From: an uncultured Vampirovibrio sp.
GTDB lineage: Bacteria; Cyanobacteriota; Vampirovibrionia; Gastranaerophilales; Gastranaerophilaceae
Direction: 5' to 3'
Assembly: GCA_910583725.1 (NCBI GenBank)
Contig: CAJTXZ010000031.1
Coordinates: 1 to 21,331, forward strand
DNA: 21,331 nucleotides
Under the pieces are notes generated by a model, which saw only the letters and a list, made by a program, of their open reading frames with translations, was not told the origin of the DNA and ran no database searches. Each line of letters opens with the position of its first letter. Positions within the stretch are counted from its first letter, which is position 1. The position numbers and the translations under genes are program-made. Positions 1 through 6,705 of this stretch are shown piece after piece.

Positions 1-725
1 TGGATAGTTTACAAAAACTTCCACCCAACATTCCGAAATTGGCACTTGTTTATGGAGATCATGGGCTTGGTAAATCACAAACGATTCAATGGTGGGCAGA
101 TAAAAACGATTCTGTTTATGTTAGAGCAACTCAAGGAATGACAAGCAGATGGCTTTTATCTGAAATGGCAGAAGAGATTGGCGAAGATCCTTATTGGCAC
201 ACTCAAGAAACATTCAGCTTGATTGAAAACCATTTAAGACAAAATCCTAAAGTAATTATAGTCGATGAGATTGATTATTTAATAGAAAAGCACGCAGTTG
301 AAACCCTGAGAGATTTACACGATAAAACAGGCTGCCCGATTGTTTTGGTTGGAATGGGTTCTGCTGATAAAAAACTCGCAAGATATCCGCATTTAATGGA
401 TAGGGTTTACAAACAACTTAAATTTGAACAATTTAATCAAGATGATATTTCAGATATCCTGAGTCAATTAACAGATTTAAGTTTCACAGAAGATGCGATT
501 AATTATCTTGCGACACGCACAAATCAATTCAGGCAATTGGTTAAATTGATTAACAGAATTGAAAATTTATCTCAAACAAATCAAATCGAGGAATTAGACG
601 AATACACATTGAAAGGACTTTTAAATGAAAGGCGGATTTTGACAAGAGCGGAATCGAACGTAGTGAGCGAGCTCGCCCCTGTGAAAAATCTGACGGAATG
701 CAGATTTGCCGGAGGTAAATCGTAA
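1..725 (+). CDS. MuB/TnsC-like AAA ATPase of a transposable element (5' end outside window)
   Basis: An ATPase of the type that selects target DNA for a DDE transposase (phage Mu B, TnsC, TniB). Walker A is GDHGLGKS and Walker B is KVIIVDEIDYL. They are followed by a sensor-like stretch (IVLVGMG) and a helical C-terminal part. The first possible start is TTG at 39, but the frame stays open to the window edge and reads DSLQKLPPNIPK before it, so the true start lies upstream and the N-terminus is missing. The stop overlaps the ATG of the next gene by one base (TAATG), indicating translational coupling. The matching transposase would be expected immediately upstream, outside the window. IS21 IstB is an alternative, but the motif spacing and overall look are more MuB-like. 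The family call is by eye. Confidence 0.8.
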   Translation, partial: DSLQKLPPNIPKLALVYGDHGLGKSQTIQWWADKNDSVYVRATQGMTSRWLLSEMAEEIGEDPYWHTQETFSLIENHLRQNPKVIIVDEIDYLIEKHAVETLRDLHDKTGCPIVLVGMGSADKKLARYPHLMDRVYKQLKFEQFNQDDISDILSQLTDLSFTEDAINYLATRTNQFRQLVKLINRIENLSQTNQIEELDEYTLKGLLNERRILTRAESNVVSELAPVKNLTECRFAGGKS

Positions 726-1440
726 TGGAGTGTAAAGATTTTGAACCGTCAATAATCCAAGAGAAGCGAATATTAAGACTTTGCAAAAGGTTGGATAAAT
801 TCTCATTTGAGGATATTTCAACAATAGCAGACGATGTTGAAGAATCGGTTTTAGAATTATTGCTTTTAACTTTGGTTAATGAAAAGAAATTAATTAAAAA
901 TGGTGGCATATACTTATATAATAAGAAAATTTGTGCAAACAAGAGCTCGCTTAATCAGCCGCAATTTTTACAACACCACTCAAAACAAGATGCAGATTAT
1001 ATGCTGAAAGGATTTTGTGCAGATGTTGAAGCGTTTAAGATGATGGATTTATTTGGGTTTTCAACTCATGTTATGAATAAATATTACACTTATTTTAGAA
1101 CTTTGATTTATGAACAGCAGTTAAAGGAATTATTAGAGTATTTCAAAAAAACTCCAAAGATGTCGCAAGAGCGAGTTTATATGAATACAAAAGTTTATTT
1201 ATACCTTTATGACCATAAATTATTTGTATCCAACAAATATCTTGTATCAAAAGATGCAAGAAAACATAGAGAAGAAGAACGTCTTGAGATTAAGAACATT
1301 TACTTAAAAAGCTATAGAAAAGTTCAAAGCAGGCCATTTCTCATAAATTCCATTTGCACTTAGCTGAAGAATTGTGGAAGTGGGGAAAAGAATTTAATAA
1401 GAGGTATGAAACTTTAAATATATTGCTTAATTTAAAATAA
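725..1440 (+). pseudogene. Winged-helix-like partner of the MuB-like ATPase, probably frameshifted
   Basis: The uninterrupted frame runs 725-1363 (212 aa). Residues about 10-65 look like a winged-helix domain (two helices, then KKLIKNGGIYLYNKK). The rest is helical with a hydrophobic, Tyr-rich C-terminal segment (TKVYLYLYDHKLFVSNKYL). Near 1315-1345 the frame appears to shift by one base. The +1 frame continues in protein-like sequence (QAISHKFHLHLAEELWKWGK then EFNKRY) and stops at TAA 1438-1440, whereas the original frame ends in unlike sequence (PFLINSICT). The intact protein would have been about 237 aa. It overlaps the ATPase by one base, so it is probably the third gene of the transposition operon. 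I do not recognise its family. A programmed shift or a sequencing error are alternatives to true decay. Confidence 0.55.
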
Positions 1441-1556
1441 ATTATCTTTATACCAATCTTACTGTTATATAATAGATTTATAGAAATTAAAAAATACCTA
1501 AAGAAAAATTTTAAAATATTGAATTTATTAATCATAAAATTATAAAGGGAAACAAA

Positions 1557-2036
1557 ATGCCAATATTGACTAATAAAATATGCATACCAGAATTAGGATT
1601 GGAAATTGATTTGGATATGAATGCAACTGTTATACACAAAGGTTCTTCGTTTGAAAATTACAATGCAAGAGCATTTTATATCAACGTTATTAAAGAAAAT
1701 TTAAAAGATTATTATGCAGATGAACTAAATTCAAGAAAGGTTATTAATGCTTGTATAACATTATATCATTTGGCAGATTGGTATATCCCGAATGATAAAA
1801 ATAATAGAATGGAATTTCAAAAGAAAATACCATTTAATGGAGTATTGGAAAGTATTGCAAATGGAACAAAACATTGCAACAAAGAAAAGAAATATCAAAC
1901 TGGCAGAAAAGAAGGCTCCTATACATACATAAAGTTGATTGTTGACGATGGAACAAATACCTATAATTTAATAGATATATTAAAAGAAATCGAAAATTTT
2001 TGGGATGCCGAATTTAAAGTTTCAAAATATGTATAA
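1557..2036 (+). CDS. Hypothetical protein (159 aa), HEPN-like cargo candidate
   Basis: The gene has an AAAGGGA ribosome-binding site six bases before ATG 1557 and stands alone on the plus strand between the transposition genes and the restriction operon. The middle reads ITLYHLADWYI followed by an amphipathic stretch, then SIANGTKHCNKEK. This L-x-HL-x-DW ... IANGTKH layout resembles small uncharacterised proteins often seen in defence and mobile regions, some of which are considered HEPN-like. No R-x4-6-H RNase motif is obvious, so catalytic activity cannot be claimed. There is no signal peptide or membrane segment. Function unknown; the family resemblance is from memory. Confidence 0.65.
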   Translation: MPILTNKICIPELGLEIDLDMNATVIHKGSSFENYNARAFYINVIKENLKDYYADELNSRKVINACITLYHLADWYIPNDKNNRMEFQKKIPFNGVLESIANGTKHCNKEKKYQTGRKEGSYTYIKLIVDDGTNTYNLIDILKEIENFWDAEFKVSKYV

Positions 2037-2146
2037 ATTTCTCATATTTAATTATTTCTCATTTACTAAGGGATTATACCACATGTTACCATTTTCGTTT
2101 AATAGAACGCCTTTTGAACACTTTTTGAACGGTATTTGATATGACA

Positions 2147-2377
2147 TTAAACTATAGAATTTCTATTTCCTTCAGCATCAATAAAAAACGCATTCAGAAA
2201 ATCCGCTTCTGCTCTTAAATTTCTAATAACTGGTGAGAGATTGTATAATTCTTCAATTTCTTGTTGAGTTTTGCAAAAATGATCCGCTACAACAGAAATG
2301 TTATAAATGGACTCAGCTTTTCTACACAATAACTTAAACTCTTTGTCAGTAATATTAAATCCGTTAATTTCTTTCAT
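2147..2377 (-). CDS. Hypothetical small protein (76 aa)
   Basis: The gene is short, acidic and probably all-helical, with two cysteines (LLCRKAE, HFCKTQ). It starts at ATG 2377 behind a strong AAAGGAGGA ribosome-binding site seven bases upstream, which is the main evidence that it is real. It lies downstream of, and on the same strand as, the restriction-modification operon, but is separated from it by about 190 bp, so it probably has its own promoter. I do not recognise the family. A small accessory or regulatory protein of the element is possible. Confidence 0.6.
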   Translation of the reverse strand: MKEINGFNITDKEFKLLCRKAESIYNISVVADHFCKTQQEIEELYNLSPVIRNLRAEADFLNAFFIDAEGNRNSIV

Positions 2378-2524
2378 ATTCTATCCTCCTTTTGACACAT
2401 AACACAATATCAATGAAGACAGAAGAAAGCTAGCCCAAAAAGGAAGAAGTTACATTCGGACACAAAGCAAGATAAATGGTCGTTACATTATATCTGTTTC
2501 AATAGGATTTTTATTTAAATTTTC

Positions 2525-2556
2525 TAAGTGACATTTTAAATTATCACTTATTTTTT
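2525..2556. terminator. Possible bidirectional terminator hairpin
   Basis: The arms TAAGTGA (2525-2531) and TCACTTA (2544-2550) form a 7-bp stem with a 12-base AT-rich loop. TTTTTT follows on the plus strand, and an A/T-rich tail follows on the minus strand. It lies just beyond the stop of the last gene of the minus-strand restriction operon. Confidence 0.4.
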
Positions 2557-2565
2557 CAAAAATTT

Positions 2566-3036
2566 TTAGCAAATAAGGTTGCATTGTAATAAAGTTATAT
2601 CTTGTTCTTTTGGAAAATTATGATATTGAACCATAAAATTTTTAATTGCGTTGTGTTCTTCTAGTGATAACTTTAAAAACGGATCTTCTTGTATATAATT
2701 ATGACAAGCTGAGAGATGTATAAAAGAGCAGCCAAATAAATATACATTTCTAGCCCAACCACACATTTTAAGAACATTTTTAAGTAATAAAGTATCCGTG
2801 ATTGTTCTTTTGCCATCATACCATTTTTCATCATTTAGAGTTTGTTTTACAAACATCATTCTTTTAGCTTGTTCACATGTTAATAAAAACAAAACCCTAA
2901 CCATTGAATCAAGTTCTTGTCTTAAAATACTAACGCAATTACCATATAATTTATTTTCATACAATAATTTTATCGTTTTTGCATTTTCTTCTGAACGATT
3001 TTTTACAATATTACAAAATTTATCTAAATCATCCAT
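2566..3036 (-). CDS. Hypothetical protein, fourth gene of the DpnII-type operon (156 aa)
   Basis: The frame can be opened at 3069, but ATG 3036 (MDDLDKFCNIVK) is preferred. It lies seven bases after the endonuclease stop and is preceded by TTAGGT, whereas the upstream ATG would overlap the endonuclease and lacks a spaced ribosome-binding site. The protein looks helical, with LRQELDSMVRVLFLL, NDEKWYDGKRTITD and a C-terminal FGCSFIHLSACHNY. This pattern resembles a recurring uncharacterised family of about 150-200 aa with a W...G+...D / FIHLS..H.Y signature. Tight coupling to the restriction gene suggests a role in the same system or a shared defence role. Function unknown. Confidence 0.7.
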   Translation of the reverse strand: MDDLDKFCNIVKNRSEENAKTIKLLYENKLYGNCVSILRQELDSMVRVLFLLTCEQAKRMMFVKQTLNDEKWYDGKRTITDTLLLKNVLKMCGWARNVYLFGCSFIHLSACHNYIQEDPFLKLSLEEHNAIKNFMVQYHNFPKEQDITLLQCNLIC

Positions 3037-3043
3037 ATTATAC

Positions 3044-3901
3044 CTAATATAAATTTTGTAATATACCATCTTCTAAATCTTGAATATTATAAACCGTATC
3101 CAAAACATCAAAAGTTTCTTCAAGATTGTTTCTTGCACTATTCCAACCGCAACCGTCAGTAAACCAAATAAACGTTACGCCATCTATTGTTGCAACTTCT
3201 TGTGTCAAAGTTTTATAACTTCTAGCAGTCTCATTGAGCTTTGAGCCACCACTTGAGTAGAAATTTGTTTCGATTACATAAATTTGATTATCTGTTTTAA
3301 TTACAAAATCAAAACGTTTTTCCATTTTATCTTGATTAGAAATTGCAGAAAGGTTTACGCCCCACTTTTGTTCAATTTCGTGGATATACATTTCTTTAAA
3401 ATAGTTTTGACCTTTAACAAACCCGGCTTTTTGAATATAATCTTCGACAAGATTTTCCATCAAATGTCCGCCACGATTTTTGCGACCATTACTGTCTAAT
3501 CCTGTTTCAACGCCAGTTGCATAGTCAACTAAATTGCTTACAATATGATTTTCCAACAAATCAAACAACTTAGTTTTTCTCATAAACATTTTATAATCAT
3601 CTATACTGTAGTTTTGTTTTCTAAATGAGAAATTATATTCGCCATCAGCATCTGTAACAGAAATTTCGTTAGAACGAACCGCCAAGAGTAAAGGAATACA
3701 TTTTAAAGTTTCAGGATATTTAGTGATAATATCTTCAAAATCTTTTTCGATATTTTTTGAACCAACTAGTGAATTTAAAATATTTAATTCAACTTTTATA
3801 TCGTCAACATTGTTATTTACCTTATCAAAATCTACATAGTAGCAATAATCTGCAATACACGGTCTAAATGTAGATAACCATTCTTTAAAATCTCTAGTCA
3901 T
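3044..3901 (-). CDS. dpnII: Type II restriction endonuclease, DpnII/MboI family (GATC)
   Basis: At 285 aa it is close to DpnII. Family landmarks are visible: TGLDSNGRKNRGGHLMENLV (residues 132-151) and a nuclease core with FDF (197-199) followed by YVIETNFYSSGGSKLNETAR (208-227). In that core the Glu-x-Asn serves as the E-x-K equivalent, and FIWFTDGCGW (244-253) follows. Members cleave unmethylated GATC sites. The start overlaps the end of the Dam-type methylase by 8 bp, so translation is coupled and the methylases are made first. No truncation or frameshift is seen. Recognition of GATC is inferred from the family and from the neighbouring methylases. Confidence 0.93.
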   Translation of the reverse strand: MTRDFKEWLSTFRPCIADYCYYVDFDKVNNNVDDIKVELNILNSLVGSKNIEKDFEDIITKYPETLKCIPLLLAVRSNEISVTDADGEYNFSFRKQNYSIDDYKMFMRKTKLFDLLENHIVSNLVDYATGVETGLDSNGRKNRGGHLMENLVEDYIQKAGFVKGQNYFKEMYIHEIEQKWGVNLSAISNQDKMEKRFDFVIKTDNQIYVIETNFYSSGGSKLNETARSYKTLTQEVATIDGVTFIWFTDGCGWNSARNNLEETFDVLDTVYNIQDLEDGILQNLY

Positions 3902-4736
3902 AATTCCTCACTAAAACTTCTGTAATTTTGCCTCTACCATCTGCATTTGCATTGATTTGGCGAGAAGCAAAAACTTTTTTAATTTCGTAATTTGCATATA
4001 ATTCATTTACTAATTTGGTATCTGAATTTGAAAGCATAAATTTAATACCCATTGAATCCAATTCATCACAAACCTCGCGCAGTTTGAATTGCATATCAAT
4101 ATCAAATCCGTCTTTTGTATATGAAGTGAAACTTGAAGTTTCGTTCAATGGAACATAAGGTGGGTCAAAATAAACAAAATCACCCTTTTTAACTTCAGTT
4201 AAAATTTCTGAAAAATCGGCACATTTAATTTCAGTCTTTTTTAATAGTTCAGAACAATTCAAAAGGTTGTTCTCGTCAATTATACGAGGGTTTTTATAAT
4301 GCCCAAATGGAACATTAAATTGTCCCTGAGAATTTACTCTATACATTCCGTTAAAACAGGTTCTATTCAAGTAAATAAAACGACTTGCTCTTTCTACATC
4401 TGACAATTCTGCATATTTTTCAGTTCTATCAATATTTCGAATTTCTAAAAAATATTCTTTTGAAACTTCGTGCTTGCTTAAATCCTCAATAAGTTCGTAA
4501 ACATTATCTCTAACTACTGAGTAAAGGTTAATTAATTCTTCGTTCATATCAGAAATATAAGCCTGTTCCGGCTGTAATTCAAAAAATAAAGCACCACCGC
4601 CAATGAAAGGCTCAAAATAACGGTTGTATGATTTTGGCATGTTTTTAAGCAATTCAAACATAAGTTGGCGTTTACCGCCAACCCATTTAACGATTGGGTA
4701 TGTTTCGTTTTTTAATTGTTCTAAAACTACTGCCAT
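3894..4736 (-). CDS. dpnM: DNA adenine methyltransferase, Dam/DpnM type (GATC)
   Basis: An alpha-class N6-adenine methylase of 280 aa. It has the N-terminal Dam signature KWVGGK (17-22), the SAM-binding FEPFIGGGAL (41-50), a target-recognition segment with NRTCFNGMYRVN (124-135) and the catalytic DPPY (191-194). The last part, ASRQINANADGRGK, is typical of DpnM. It methylates double-stranded GATC and protects the host from the adjacent DpnII-type enzyme. It overlaps the upstream methylase by 10 bp and the endonuclease by 8 bp. All catalytic motifs are intact, so it should be active. Confidence 0.96.
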   Translation of the reverse strand: MAVVLEQLKNETYPIVKWVGGKRQLMFELLKNMPKSYNRYFEPFIGGGALFFELQPEQAYISDMNEELINLYSVVRDNVYELIEDLSKHEVSKEYFLEIRNIDRTEKYAELSDVERASRFIYLNRTCFNGMYRVNSQGQFNVPFGHYKNPRIIDENNLLNCSELLKKTEIKCADFSEILTEVKKGDFVYFDPPYVPLNETSSFTSYTKDGFDIDMQFKLREVCDELDSMGIKFMLSNSDTKLVNELYANYEIKKVFASRQINANADGRGKITEVLVRNYD

Positions 4737-5533
4737 GCTTTATCTTTCTTTGAAAATACTTGCTCAAACCTTTTGACAGAAAGGTCTAAGTATTCTTTTT
4801 CTAAATCTATTCCAATAAATTTCCTACCTAACTCTAATGCCATTATACCAGTTGTTGAGCTTCCTGTGAATGGGTCAAGAATTATATCGCCTTTGTTAGT
4901 TGAGGCAAGGATTATACGTCTTAACAATTCTAAAGGTTTTTGAGTCGGGTGTTTCCCAAAAGCCTTTTCAGAAGGTTTAGGTGTATCAATTCTCCATACG
5001 GAACGCATTTGTTTTTCCGGTTTTTTTATAAAATCTTCTTCGTGCCAATCCCCATTTTTTGTTATTTCGTAATTAAATGTATGTTTGGCTTTATTATTCT
5101 TTTTTGCCCACAATAAGGTTTCATGACTTGCCGTAAAATATCTGCAACTCATATTTGGTGAAGCATTTGGCTTAAACCAACAAATATCGTTTAGAATTTT
5201 AAAACCTGCTTTTTGCAAAGCAAAACCGCAAGTATAGATTGAATGATAGGTTCCAGATATCCAAATTGTTCCGTTAGGCTTTAAAACTCGTTTACAAGCA
5301 TTAATCCACTTTTGATGGAATTCAAAATCTTCATCTAACCCTTTACTTTTGTCCCATTTACCTTTATTCACAGAAACAACTCTACCAGATTGGCAAGTTA
5401 TTCCGCCATTAGAAAGCATGTATGGAGGATCCGCAAAAATCATATCAATGGATTCAGAAGTCGCTCTATTTAAAATCTCAATACAATCACCCTGAAATAA
5501 AGTTATATCGTCTTTTTCATAAAACTTTTGCAT
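4727..5533 (-). CDS. dpnA: DNA adenine methyltransferase, DpnA-like (second GATC methylase)
   Basis: A beta-class methylase of 268 aa in which the catalytic DPPY (35-38) precedes the SAM-binding DPFTGSST (220-227). HPTQKPLELL (195-204) lies between them. This is the layout of M.DpnA, which in the pneumococcal DpnII system also methylates single-stranded GATC DNA and so protects incoming transforming DNA. It is the first gene of the minus-strand operon, whereas in the classical DpnII operon dpnM comes first. A perfect TATAAT (5540-5545, minus strand) ends only six bases before ATG 5533 and no ribosome-binding site is visible, so the message may be leaderless. Sequence specificity is inferred from neighbours. 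Confidence 0.92.
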   Translation of the reverse strand: MQKFYEKDDITLFQGDCIEILNRATSESIDMIFADPPYMLSNGGITCQSGRVVSVNKGKWDKSKGLDEDFEFHQKWINACKRVLKPNGTIWISGTYHSIYTCGFALQKAGFKILNDICWFKPNASPNMSCRYFTASHETLLWAKKNNKAKHTFNYEITKNGDWHEEDFIKKPEKQMRSVWRIDTPKPSEKAFGKHPTQKPLELLRRIILASTNKGDIILDPFTGSSTTGIMALELGRKFIGIDLEKEYLDLSVKRFEQVFSKKDKAWQ

Positions 5534-5676
5534 GGGTCAATTATAGTATAAAAATCACAATATTGCTTAAAATATAAAAGTTGTTCATAATCACAAAATT
5601 TTTTATAAATCTTTTTTTGTAACAAAACTGCAGTAAATGTATTGTTATGATAAAATTATAATAGTTTAAGAGTAAA
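5534..5676. promoter_or_regulatory. Divergent promoter region between R-M operon and Hachiman
   Basis: This 143-bp AT-rich spacer serves both defence systems. On the minus strand a TATAAT box occupies 5540-5545, directly before the dpnA start. On the plus strand a TATAAT box occupies 5657-5662, about 15 bases before the hamA ATG. Both imply very short or absent 5' leaders. No convincing TTGACA boxes or operator repeats were found, so the -10 assignments rest on hexamer match and position only. Confidence 0.5.
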
Positions 5677-6705
5677 ATGATGAGCAATTTAGAAAATGAA
5701 CTTGATATTTTAAATAATCATATTCCTAATTTATTGGAACGGTCAGATTATGAAAAATCTTTGCATAACTGTATTGATAATGCTTTTAAAATACATGAAT
5801 CAAAAGATTATAAAACCATTGAAAATACAAAAACGGTAACTCATAGTTATTTTTTACTACCTAATCAACAAAATTCTGATTGTGGTTATGAGGATTTAGC
5901 AAAAAGAATGCTTTATTCATTGCTCAATTACGTTATTCCAAGAAGTAAAATACAAGCAGCTAATGGACAGCCCGAAGAACATGTTAAACTATTTGAAGAA
6001 GCAAAAAAGAAACTTATTGATTATTGGATTTACAAAAAATCCTTACTTGATAAGGGCGAAATAACTCCAGAAGATTTCCGTAGAAGTGGCGAAGAAGGAG
6101 AAATTTTATTATTTTTATTGGCAGAACAAATATTGCAGTTACCGCAAGCAATATGTAAAATGAGTCTTAAAACAAGTAATAATATGCCAATGCATGGTAG
6201 TGATGGAATCCATATTGGATTAACAGAGGATTTACAAAAACTTGCTTTATATTATGGCGAAGCGAAGGTATATTCAAATTTATCAGATGCTATTAAAAAT
6301 TGTATTGAAAGTATTGAACCTTACTTAACAAGAAGTGATGACGGCACAGACTTAAATCTATTAAATACCTACTGTGATTTTGGAAATAGTGATTACGAAA
6401 TTGCTTTAAAAGAAAAATTAAAAAATTATTTTGACCCAGAACATAGAAAAAACAAATTATTTACAGAAGTTAGAGGAATTTGCTTAATAGGTTTCAATGA
6501 TAACAATATTTATGACTATAACAATATACAAGAAACTGCAAGAAAAGCTACAGAAGCAGCTTCTCAATGGATGCAAAAATTTTCAGAGAAGGTTAATGAA
6601 CATAAACTGGAAAACATTGTCATAAATGTATTTTTCATTCCAATGTCTAGCGTAGATAAATTCCGAACAACTTTCGCAAAGATAGTGGGAGGCGAAAATT
6701 TATGA
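5677..6705 (+). CDS. hamA: Hachiman defence protein HamA (DUF1837 nuclease)
   Basis: A 342-aa protein with the DUF1837/HamA core. GEEGEILLFLLAEQILQLPQ (138-157) leads to KMSLKTSNNMPMHGSDGIHI (161-180) and YYGEAKVY (192-199). The conserved Asp of GSDGIH and the Glu and Lys of GEAK form a D...E-x-K nuclease site, all present. HamA is the effector nuclease of the Hachiman system and acts in complex with HamB. The stop overlaps the start of hamB by 4 bp (ATGA), indicating coupled translation. Two adjacent ATGs (5677 and 5680) are possible starts, with only a weak AAGAG before them. Assignment to the family is firm; activity is inferred from the intact motifs. Confidence 0.93.
   Translation: MMSNLENELDILNNHIPNLLERSDYEKSLHNCIDNAFKIHESKDYKTIENTKTVTHSYFLLPNQQNSDCGYEDLAKRMLYSLLNYVIPRSKIQAANGQPEEHVKLFEEAKKKLIDYWIYKKSLLDKGEITPEDFRRSGEEGEILLFLLAEQILQLPQAICKMSLKTSNNMPMHGSDGIHIGLTEDLQKLALYYGEAKVYSNLSDAIKNCIESIEPYLTRSDDGTDLNLLNTYCDFGNSDYEIALKEKLKNYFDPEHRKNKLFTEVRGICLIGFNDNNIYDYNNIQETARKATEAASQWMQKFSEKVNEHKLENIVINVFFIPMSSVDKFRTTFAKIVGGENL

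Noticed and set aside
550..942. Minus-strand frame of 130 codons overlapping the ATPase and partner genes
   Set aside because: Antisense shadow of two better supported plus-strand genes; no ribosome-binding site or family.
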